From assembly GCF_003390915.1 (NCBI RefSeq), contig NZ_QMEM01000003.1, positions 62,001 to 126,000 on the forward strand: 64,000 bases of DNA, read 5' to 3'. The notes under the pieces are model-generated. The model saw only the letters and a program-made list of their open reading frames with translations. It was not told the DNA's origin and did no database searches. The stretch comes from Lewinella sp. IMCC34183 (GTDB taxonomy: Bacteria > Bacteroidota > Bacteroidia > Chitinophagales > Saprospiraceae). Positions 24,616 to 32,162 of this stretch are shown here, one piece after another. Every line of letters starts with the position of its first letter. The first letter of the stretch is position 1. The translations under genes and the position numbers were made by a program.

Positions 24616-26628
24616 TCAATACTGGTTGAAAAGCTCATTGACGTTTGTTTGGGACACCCCACTGGGTAAATTCGCTAAACAAAGGTTTCGCAAATCACTC
24701 GGCGAACGTACGGTGCTGTTTAAGTTTCGGGCAAAAAAAGCATTGGTGTACCCGCCTCTGACGTTATCGATCAAGGTACCTGAGTTGCCACCATTTTCGT
24801 CAATTACTAACTCCCTTGCGGAAAGTCCGTCCGCTAAATCGAAGTATACTCCGACCGGGACGTGACGATTACTTTCGTTTCGTACCCTCTCGTGCCGGTT
24901 AGCCCAGCTGGTTCCTATATTATGCGTGGTTGTCGTTAAAGTGCTGGGATAAGATTGCTTAATCATCGTCAGCGCTATATGCTCCGCCCAGCTCTCCGCT
25001 ACTTGGATATGTCCGGCTAAGTTACTGCTCGGATTACCGTGTCCAAACGCCCCGACTTCCGCGGCAATCACACCACTATAAAAGGCAACCGAGCTACCGG
25101 CGTAGTGAGAGGCATGTCCCAATTCATGATAAGCCACACGTTTCATAGCATCTGACTCCTTGAATTCACCACCCGTATTGACGTCACCCATAAAGGTGTT
25201 GAGCAGTGGGCTGGAAGCGGGCCAGGTGGATGTTCGGGTAGCCAGAAGAAGGTAATACCCAAGATCGTCGTTGATCGAGAAACCAGCTACGTTTGGGGCC
25301 CAAAATCCTACCCCCTGGTTGACTGCCGTTATAAAATTGGTTGACCCCATTTGGCGTAACATAGTCGCGAAACCATTTCTCCGCTTGAGACCGACCATGA
25401 TATTCAGTCGGCTAGGCGGTCGCACAAACCCTTCCCGCTGAGCAAAATCGTGAAACTCGTGCAGGGCATTATTCACGGTAGCCGCGGCCCATCCATAGTG
25501 GGTAATGGTACCGGCATTGTTTCCGTCCCAACGGCCAAAGCGAGTAAGAATATTGTGAAAGGTTGGACCTCGCATTATGCCCAGAAAAGTAGAGGCCGTT
25601 CTGGCCTTTTGCCATAAACGCCAGGTATCGGCTCCCGCTACACGAAGTTTACCCCGGTTGGATACCTTATCCTTAAAGCGTATCCAAAACCACCCCTTGC
25701 CGGAGAACTCCCGGTCGATACGCCAGCACCCCAGGTCATCCGTATTGACGCGCCGCAGGGTGAACCAACTGTCCTTGGCAATCACCTCGACCCGACGCAG
25801 CGGCAAAAAGTCCCGAAACTGGGTGTCCTCCACCTTTACGGTGCCCCCCGGTTTGCGCTGGTTACGAAAAATCTGGCAGCCACACTCGTTGGGTATCAGG
25901 GTAGAGGTCCCCCCACCACCACCGCCGCCGTCACCGCAGTCCGGGGGAAGGATAACGGTATTGGGATCGTAATCACATTCGTTGCTAAAGTCAAGATTTT
26001 CCATGGTAGGATTCTCTCCATAGGCTTCCCTGAATTCCGCCTCGTTACCCGTAAGTTCAAATGCTTTCTGAATCACGAGCGGATCGGACTCCACGAGGTT
26101 GAGATTGGAAATCACCGTGTAGGGAACGTCGGGAAGGGTAACTCCGACGGCCACCGTGGTATACAAGTCTGGATAATCAGTGGTACCCGTCACGGCTTCG
26201 TAATAGTCACCATACTCAAACAGCTCCCGCGTCATGGGAAAATCCAGTAAAAAGAGATCCGACTCCTCCAGAATGGCGAGGTGCTCTACCGTACGGGGGG
26301 TGAACTTTATATATCTATCGGAGGTCGGAGCCGGGGCCGGGGCGGAAGTCGCTTTTGTTACAGCAGGTGGCTTGCCACCATAGACGGCTATCCTGGCCTG
26401 CTCCATCACTTCCACGGTAAATGGATTCTTACGTTCCGGACCTAATTTATGGGGCGTCGCCCCGAGCGTGCTTATCGGTCCATCCATTAAATTATTTATA
26501 TCAAAGTAGACCGTATTGATTTCACTACTTTCCACGTCGATGTCGCCCAGGAAGATTTCATCTTTACACGTTGAGAAGAGTATGGCCATGAGAAGGACAG
26601 TCCCGTAGCGGGAAGGATGCATGTTCAT
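24616..26628 (-). CDS. Putative zinc metalloprotease lipoprotein (HExxH zincin)
   Basis: 670-residue surface or periplasmic protein with a lipoprotein-like signal (LLMAILFSTC). A Pro/Thr/Ala-rich linker and the glycine run in DCGDGGGGGGGTS (about 230-245) separate an N-terminal part from the rest. The C-terminal half contains VAYHELGHASHY, a zincin HExxH motif with ligands His501 and His505 and catalytic Glu502. About 40 residues on is HIQVAESWAEHIA, where Glu545 or Glu549 could be the third ligand, as in gluzincins. The region 255-330 looks beta-rich (carboxypeptidase-regulatory-like). No family name is recognised. The gene is AT-richer than its neighbours, which hints at recent transfer. 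Confidence 0.7.
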   Translation of the reverse strand: MNMHPSRYGTVLLMAILFSTCKDEIFLGDIDVESSEINTVYFDINNLMDGPISTLGATPHKLGPERKNPFTVEVMEQARIAVYGGKPPAVTKATSAPAPAPTSDRYIKFTPRTVEHLAILEESDLFLLDFPMTRELFEYGDYYEAVTGTTDYPDLYTTVAVGVTLPDVPYTVISNLNLVESDPLVIQKAFELTGNEAEFREAYGENPTMENLDFSNECDYDPNTVILPPDCGDGGGGGGGTSTLIPNECGCQIFRNQRKPGGTVKVEDTQFRDFLPLRRVEVIAKDSWFTLRRVNTDDLGCWRIDREFSGKGWFWIRFKDKVSNRGKLRVAGADTWRLWQKARTASTFLGIMRGPTFHNILTRFGRWDGNNAGTITHYGWAAATVNNALHEFHDFAQREGFVRPPSRLNIMVGLKRRNGFATMLRQMGSTNFITAVNQGVGFWAPNVAGFSINDDLGYYLLLATRTSTWPASSPLLNTFMGDVNTGGEFKESDAMKRVAYHELGHASHYAGSSVAFYSGVIAAEVGAFGHGNPSSNLAGHIQVAESWAEHIALTMIKQSYPSTLTTTTHNIGTSWANRHERVRNESNRHVPVGVYFDLADGLSARELVIDENGGNSGTLIDNVRGGYTNAFFARNLNSTVRSPSDLRNLCLANLPSGVSQTNVNELFNQY

Positions 26629-27084
26629 ATCAAATATTTTGGTAGGAGAAACGACTTGCGGTCGAAGCGCTTTGGTAAATCAAAATACAGTTATCGCCAT
26701 CAAAGTCGATCTACTTTAACTAAAATCCTTACGTTAATTCCACTGCTTATTAAGCGCCCCTACATCATCTGGCAGTGCCGTTGGTTTGGAGGGTTTGGCA
26801 CTTTTCAAGGGTTGTGCATTCCCTTTCTCAGAAGTCAAGCGACTACCCCTGACCGGTTTGCCAAATCCGTCACGGCTGACTTCGCAACATCAGGAATGCC
26901 TCAAGATTAATCTCTCCTCACCTAAGATCCAGCAAGCCTCCCGCTTACTCCTTCCCCAGCCCGCAACGGTTGGAAACACCATCACCACTTCCGCTGCGGC
27001 ACAACGAAAACGAACTATACTTTACCGCATCGACCGTAGTCTAGTTTTCCCGATAAACCGGTTAGCCGGCGTAGGTCGATCGTC

Positions 27085-27215
27085 TATTCCGCAGGCGAAA
27101 CAGGGAACGAATCGCTGCTGGCGGGCCGGCAGGTAAGGTGGTAAAGGACATAATAGTCCCTCCGGGCGCGGACGCGGGTGCCGAGCAGGCCGGAAACACA
27201 GGGCAGGATGGGCTG
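27085..27215 (-). pseudogene. Decayed 5' fragment of an alpha/beta hydrolase paralogue
   Basis: On the minus strand this stretch can be read as LPCVSGLLGTRVRARRDYY then VLYHLTCRPASSDSF. That lines up without gaps with residues 6-39 of the hydrolase at 22719-23519 (LCILGLLCTCVRAQGGYE then TLTDLNYRPDSADAY). At the DNA level the two share GGGCGCGGACGC.GGTG and GAGCAGGCC. The ATG is lost, a stop follows within about 10 codons, and nothing downstream resembles the catalytic part. I read it as the remains of a duplicated copy; chance similarity of signal-peptide codons is the alternative. Confidence 0.45.
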
Positions 27216-27470
27216 CACGTCCGTGTCGTTGGAGGACGGCTGTATACTTCCCGGCGGCGGAAGTTAGGGCAGTGCGCTGGGGGTAGATGGATTACCACGT
27301 GTTCTCCCGGCCTGCTTCGATAGGTCTCGCGGCAGCAAGGCGATCCGCTTCGTCGCAGCATTCTATAGATTCACACGGGGCTATCGTGCGTAGGCGTTGC
27401 TCGGGTTGCGTCAGACCTGCGGTCCGGCCGCCCTACTTGTTTGGGTGACGCTGCCGAAGGCCGTGCCCTG

Positions 27471-27510
27471 GCTTCCGTTGTGAACGCCTCCGCGTTCTCC
27501 GTGGTGAAAC
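27471..27510 (-). repeat. Short intergenic repeat word (TTCAC.ACGGA type)
   Basis: On the minus strand TTCACCACGGA and TTCACAACGGA recur within 36 bp around a GAACGCGGAGGCG core, which would read FTTENAEAFTTE. From memory, similar words occur as intergenic repeats in many unrelated bacteria. No function can be assigned. Confidence 0.4.
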
Positions 27511-27601
27511 GTAGCTCTCCAGCAATGACACAACAATGGACGAATCCACGCAACCAAGCATCCGCCCCGGGGTTAGCTTACAAATAATACCCCCGGAAAA
27601 G

Positions 27602-29110
27602 ATGAGCAAGCGCGCGGCAATAGTATGGTTCAGACGGGACCTTCGCCTGCACGACAACGAGGCGCTGAACGACGCGATGAAGCAGGGCGACGAGATCCTG
27701 CCCGTCTACATCTTCGACCCCCGCGAGTGGCGCGGTACCCTGCCGCTTACCGGCCTGTCGAAGATCGGTCCCCACCGGGCCAGGTTCATCCTGGAAAGTG
27801 TCGCCGACCTCCGCCGGAACTTGCGGGAACGGGGCGCTGACCTGATCGTCCGCACCGGCCACCCCGAGGACATACTGCCCGAGCTCTCCCGCCAGTGCCA
27901 GGCCAGCTGGGTCTTCTGCAACCGCGAACGCACCAAGGAGGAACTGGAGGTACAGAACGCCGTGGAGCAGTCGCTCTGGGCCATCGGCCGCGAAGTGTAC
28001 TACTCCCGCGGCAAGCTGCTCTACTACACCTCCGACCTGCCCTTCCCCATCACCCAGACCCCGGACACCTTTACGCAGTTCCGCAAGGAAACCGAGCGGC
28101 TCACGCCCGTGCGCGACCCCCTGCCTACCCCCTCGCGTATCCCCCCGCCCGCGGGTACCGGCATCGAGCCCAGCGACTTGCCCACCCTCGCCGACTTCGG
28201 CATGGTAGCCCCTGAGCCGGAGGAGCGTTCGGCCATCGACTGGCACGGCGGTGAAACGGCCGGACTCGACCGGCTGGTCTATTACCTGTTCGACAGCCAG
28301 GCGGTTTCTACCTACAAGGAAACCCGTAACGGGCTCATCGGCAGCGACTACAGCACCAAGTTCTCCGCCTGGCTTGCCCAGGGTTGCCTCAGCCCCAAGC
28401 AGATATACGCCGAAGTCAAGGCCTACGAAGCCAAGAACGGGGCCAACGAAAGCACCTACTGGGTCATTTTCGAACTGCTCTGGCGCGACTTCTTCCGCCT
28501 GATGGGCAAGAAGCACGGCGACCTGATCTTCCGCAAGCGCGGCTTCCGCGACACAGAGGAGCTACCCGATTGGTCAAAGGACAGCGGCCTGCTCCAGCGC
28601 TGGATAGAGGGACAAACCGGTACGCCCTTCGTCGATGCCAGCATGCGCGAGATCGCCCGCACGGGCTTCATGAGCAACCGCAGCCGCCAGAACGTGGCGA
28701 GCTACCTGGTCAAGGACCTGAAGGTCGACTGGCGCATGGGCGCCGAGTACTTCGAGCATATGCTCGTGGACTACGACGTCACCAGCAACTGGTGCAACTG
28801 GCAATACGTAGCCGGCGTAGGCACCGACCCCCGCGAAGACCGCTACTTCAATATCCTGAGCCAGGCCGAACGCTACGACCCCAAGGGCGAATACGTGCGG
28901 CTGTGGTGCCCCGTGCTGTCTGAAGCCCCGGATGAATACGTCCACCACCCGGAAGAGATGAGCGATGCCGAACAGTCAGCCTGCGGCCTGCGCATCGGCG
29001 CCAACTACCCCAATCCGCTCGTCCGCAGCAGCCAGTACCGCAACAAGCCCTCGAGCACCCCGACCGGCGGACGGCGCGGGCGCGGGCGGCGCAGCCGGAA
29101 GACAGCCTAG
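27602..29110 (+). CDS. Cryptochrome DASH (photolyase family)
   Basis: 502-residue flavoprotein that repairs or senses UV lesions with FAD and an antenna folate. The N-terminal photolyase domain begins with AAIVWFRRDLRLHDNEAL; the FAD domain has STKFSAWLAQGCLSPKQIY, WVIFELLWRDFFRLM, TGTPFVDASMREIARTGFMS, NRSRQNVASYLVKDLKVDWR and the DYDVTSNWCNWQYVAGVGTD segment typical of Cry-DASH. It ends in a basic, Arg/Gly-rich tail (GGRRGRGRRSRKTA), which may help nucleic-acid binding. The start at 27602 (MSKRAAIVW) is used; an upstream ATG at 27536 adds 22 residues outside the fold. It converges on the next gene with overlapping stops (CTAG). Confidence 0.93.
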   Translation: MSKRAAIVWFRRDLRLHDNEALNDAMKQGDEILPVYIFDPREWRGTLPLTGLSKIGPHRARFILESVADLRRNLRERGADLIVRTGHPEDILPELSRQCQASWVFCNRERTKEELEVQNAVEQSLWAIGREVYYSRGKLLYYTSDLPFPITQTPDTFTQFRKETERLTPVRDPLPTPSRIPPPAGTGIEPSDLPTLADFGMVAPEPEERSAIDWHGGETAGLDRLVYYLFDSQAVSTYKETRNGLIGSDYSTKFSAWLAQGCLSPKQIYAEVKAYEAKNGANESTYWVIFELLWRDFFRLMGKKHGDLIFRKRGFRDTEELPDWSKDSGLLQRWIEGQTGTPFVDASMREIARTGFMSNRSRQNVASYLVKDLKVDWRMGAEYFEHMLVDYDVTSNWCNWQYVAGVGTDPREDRYFNILSQAERYDPKGEYVRLWCPVLSEAPDEYVHHPEEMSDAEQSACGLRIGANYPNPLVRSSQYRNKPSSTPTGGRRGRGRRSRKTA

Positions 29111-30456
29111 TCCATCGCCCCGGCACCGGCCGACGTGATCCGGGTACGCGCCTCACGGGCGGCCTGCCCCTTCAGTCTGTCGACCTTGACGACACCGGAG
29201 GGTCTGACCGAAAGCTGATACAGTGCCGGCTGGTCAGTGATCCCCGCCCGAAAATCTTTACCATCCGACTTCCGCGGGCCTCCGGGTATGGTAAAGCTCA
29301 GGCTCTCTTCCGGATCGACCAGCAGGACCTCACCGGGGTGGAGAAATTGTCGTTCGCCGTTCCTGTGTACGATGATTGATTGTCCGCCCTCTGGCTCCGC
29401 AGAAACGAGCGTGGCTGGTTCTGACTTCCGCACCGCGACGGCAACCTCGTAGGGAATCAGCCCCCCCGTACGGAGATCGACTTCAAATAGCGTGTGGGCC
29501 TGCGCTGGTCGACTCACGGCGGAAGCTAATGCGCCACCCAGCAGACCGCCGACCGCACTGCCGATCACCACCTGCTTGGTGATTCGCTCCGGGTCGACTA
29601 GTCCCCCCTTCACAAATACGAGTGTCCGACCTTCCCGATCTTTCTTCAGTTCATGAAATTTGTTAGCCAGCTGCAGGTAACTGCGGCCGTCTACGTGGTA
29701 TCCCCACACGGCCTTACGGTTGCGGACCCGCTGGTCTGCGCCGGCCTCGAGTGATACCTCCGAAAACGTCAGCCCCACCCGGTTTGCTTGCCAACGGGGA
29801 GGCCCGGCAATCAGGTGAACAGAGGTGTCCACCCGCCCTATGCGGTAATCGGCGTACGTGTGGTAAGCCCCGTCCGGTAGGCGGGAAGGGTCGGTTTCCC
29901 GGACGAAGCCCGCTGGGTTGGTTGGCAACTTTCCTTCGGAGAGCAGGGTATCGAAGCGGTCGAGTAATCGACCGATCGCTTCGGACAGGGCGCGGGAGTG
30001 ACCGCCGGTAACGTCCATCCCTCCCTGGATCTCGGCCTCTTGGAGGGGCCCGAGCAGGAGGGGTTCTTCATCGCGCGTGAGTTCCAGACTGACCAGTAAT
30101 TGTAGCCTGCGCCGCTCGGAAGTCATGGTTATTTCCTCGTCGATCCGCAAATCATGTACGATGAGCCGGGCGCGGGGCATCGCAGGATCCGCAACACCAA
30201 GCAGCAGGGCCTTTTTGAGTGTGTTGGTTAGTCCTCCCCGAAAGTGTAGCTCGCGGTGGGTGTTGACCAAGCCGGTGTATACGTTACCGTACCCCCCCGT
30301 ACCGGCCCCGGTAGCGTCCACCGCTTCAACGGCAATGAAGGATCGGTCGTGTTGGAGGATCGGATGGTCATCGAGGTCCAGCAGCAAGTGCCTGGTTTTC
30401 TGACCGTAAAGCAGTAGCGGAAAGAGCGCTATGCTGAGTAGAGGTAAAAGCTTCAT
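29107..30456 (-). CDS. Uncharacterised exported protein, paralogue of next gene
   Basis: 449 residues with a signal peptide (LLPLLSIALFPLLLYGQ). It is alignable over its full length with the neighbour at 30620-31957. Shared landmarks in order: VYTGLVN, LRIDEEI...SERRRLQL, DVTGGHSRAL, LPDGAYHTYADYRIGRVDT, WGYHVDGRSYLQL, GGLVDPERITKQ, a short Gly/Ala hydrophobic stretch (about 315-335, VVIGSAVGGLLGGALASAV), and QPALYQLSV near the end. No known domain is recognised. The hydrophobic stretch could touch the membrane. The start at 30456 fits the signal peptide; the frame opens further upstream. Confidence 0.75.
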   Translation of the reverse strand: MKLLPLLSIALFPLLLYGQKTRHLLLDLDDHPILQHDRSFIAVEAVDATGAGTGGYGNVYTGLVNTHRELHFRGGLTNTLKKALLLGVADPAMPRARLIVHDLRIDEEITMTSERRRLQLLVSLELTRDEEPLLLGPLQEAEIQGGMDVTGGHSRALSEAIGRLLDRFDTLLSEGKLPTNPAGFVRETDPSRLPDGAYHTYADYRIGRVDTSVHLIAGPPRWQANRVGLTFSEVSLEAGADQRVRNRKAVWGYHVDGRSYLQLANKFHELKKDREGRTLVFVKGGLVDPERITKQVVIGSAVGGLLGGALASAVSRPAQAHTLFEVDLRTGGLIPYEVAVAVRKSEPATLVSAEPEGGQSIIVHRNGERQFLHPGEVLLVDPEESLSFTIPGGPRKSDGKDFRAGITDQPALYQLSVRPSGVVKVDRLKGQAAREARTRITSAGAGAMD

Positions 30457-30619
30457 CGGGTGGGTGTACATTCTCAAGATTAATTTGAGAACGCCGTCCC
30501 TGCGGTCAGCTTGCCCCTTAACTCCGATCGCATCCACCCATTCCCGGCTCATTCGTCCCAGTACCCACTCTTGGACGGATGGGTTCCGCCGCCCTTCGTG
30601 CGGGGTGAGCGGCCCAAGC

Positions 30620-31957
30620 TTACCGCGCGGCCCGTAGCGTACCGCTCGCCGCGCTGCGGGCGGCCGCCTGGGCGCTTTCGTTGCTTCCGCGGATCAGCGC
30701 GATCTTTCCCCGGTCGGTGACCGAGCAGCTGTAAACTGCGGGTTGGCCCGGGGTCCCCCATATTTTTTTGGCCAGCGGCTTGCTGGCCCCGTCGGCGGAT
30801 AATTCGAGTAGCCCGCCGTCGGTTACGGCAACGTAGTGTCCGGGGGGAATGACGAACTGCCGGTCACCCAGCCGGACCTGCAGAATCTGATGGTCGAACG
30901 TCGAGTTATTGAGGAGGTAGATGCTGTCGGAGACGGGGCCGGAGACGGTTCCCGCGCCCAGTATCGGCTCCAGCGCCCCGCTGTTGCCGTTGAGCTGGAA
31001 ATACTCGGCGCTGCCGTAAACGTCACGGGGATGCATAAGAACCGCCCCCAACAGACCGAAGGCACTTACCACGGCGGCATTGCGGACGCCCTGTTTGGTC
31101 ATTTCTTCGGGGTCCAGGATGCCGCCCGGGACGGCCACGAACACCTGTCCGTCCCCGTCCCGCTGCAGGGAGTAGAAGTTGCGCTGCAGAAACAGGTAAT
31201 CGGTTCCCGCGTGGTGGTAGCCCCAGAGGGCGCGCACGTCGCGGCGCGAGATGGTATCGGGGCGGTCAAATTCGGCGGTGTAGAAGCTAAGATTTTCCTC
31301 CTGCCGGGTTGGTATCCGTTCGGTCAGGATCAGGTTGAAAGTGGTGTCGACCCGCCCGGCGCGGTAATCGGCTACGGAGTAGTAGGCGCCATCGGGGAGC
31401 GGGCCGTTGGCGGCAGTGGCTTCGGTTGCCGTATTGCCGTTCCGCAGGTCGGCGTCCAGTTGGTGAAGTACGTCGACAAGGGCCGCTGCCAGGGCCGTAG
31501 CGTGGCCCCCGGTGACATCGAGCCCCCCGTCAAACTGGGCAACTTGCCGGGGACCGTACCGCAGGACGTTGCCTTCGGCATCCGGCTGCTCCAGGATGGC
31601 CTCCAGTTGGAGGCGCCGGCGTTCGCTGGCGTTGAGGATCTCCTCGTCGATACGCAGAAAACGGAGGACCAGGGTAGCGGGGGGAAGGCTACGGTCCACG
31701 GTGTTACGGAGCAGCAGGGCGGTAAGGTTCTGCTCCGGACCGAAAAGGAATTCCAGGTCCCGCCCCTTGTTAAGTAGTCCGGTGTACACCCGGCCGTAGT
31801 AGCCGTCCGTGACGCCGGTTTCGTCCACTACGTTATCGACGCGGAAGCTTAGGCCCGAGAGGTCGACAAGCTGGTCCGAAAGGTCCAATTCGTACGTTTG
31901 GGCAAAGCCGGAGATCGCCAACAGGAGGCAAAGGAGCAGGGGGAAGGGATTGCGCAT
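30620..31957 (-). CDS. Uncharacterised exported protein, paralogue of previous gene
   Basis: 445 residues with a signal peptide (MRNPFPLLLCLLLAISGFAQ). It has the same layout as the protein at 29107-30456: VYTGLLN, FLRIDEEI...SERRRLQL, GGLDVTGGHATAL, LPDGAYYSVADYRAGRVDT, WGYHHAGTDYLFL, GGILDPEEMTKQ, a hydrophobic stretch AAVVSAFGLLGAVLM, and QPAVYSCSV. The two genes are tandem on one strand with 163 bp between them, so they arose by duplication and have diverged strongly. Function unknown; both are expected in the periplasm or at the outer membrane. Confidence 0.75.
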   Translation of the reverse strand: MRNPFPLLLCLLLAISGFAQTYELDLSDQLVDLSGLSFRVDNVVDETGVTDGYYGRVYTGLLNKGRDLEFLFGPEQNLTALLLRNTVDRSLPPATLVLRFLRIDEEILNASERRRLQLEAILEQPDAEGNVLRYGPRQVAQFDGGLDVTGGHATALAAALVDVLHQLDADLRNGNTATEATAANGPLPDGAYYSVADYRAGRVDTTFNLILTERIPTRQEENLSFYTAEFDRPDTISRRDVRALWGYHHAGTDYLFLQRNFYSLQRDGDGQVFVAVPGGILDPEEMTKQGVRNAAVVSAFGLLGAVLMHPRDVYGSAEYFQLNGNSGALEPILGAGTVSGPVSDSIYLLNNSTFDHQILQVRLGDRQFVIPPGHYVAVTDGGLLELSADGASKPLAKKIWGTPGQPAVYSCSVTDRGKIALIRGSNESAQAAARSAASGTLRAAR

Positions 31958-32127
31958 AAGTAAAGTTATGGCGCCTTAGCAGGTGCACAAGGGGGGCGGC
32001 GAAAAGGGATAACATATTGATTTAACTAAAATACCGGCCGTTGGCGCGCCGCGCCGTTGGTCACCGGATAATCCCCGCCGGGGAAGCACAAGAAGCGGGC
32101 TGCGTTCGGCGTTCCCGGCTTTTATCG

Positions 32128-32135
32128 TAATTTCG
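32128..32135 (+). promoter_or_regulatory. -7-like box TAATTTCG for ftsK
   Basis: TAATTTCG begins 35 nt before the ATG at 32163, further than the two common spacings seen elsewhere in the window. The remaining 170 bp of this divergent gap show no other clear signal. Confidence 0.3.
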
Positions 32136-32162
32136 CCGCCCGGCCCACAAGCCACTTACTGT

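Larger units (their letters stand above)
26629..27601. other. Long gene-free region before the photolyase
   Basis: Nearly 1 kb with no credible gene. The left half (26629-27050) is AT-rich like the preceding gene; the right half returns to high GC. It holds a decayed gene fragment (about 27085-27215) and a short repeated word (27471-27510), each listed separately. Short open frames across it have no signal peptide, motif or coding signature that I can see. Confidence 0.6.

Noticed and set aside
27062-27361. 99-residue minus-strand frame in the gene-free region
   Set aside because: Pro/Arg/Cys-rich sequence without signal or motif; another frame of the same strand shows the decayed hydrolase start instead.
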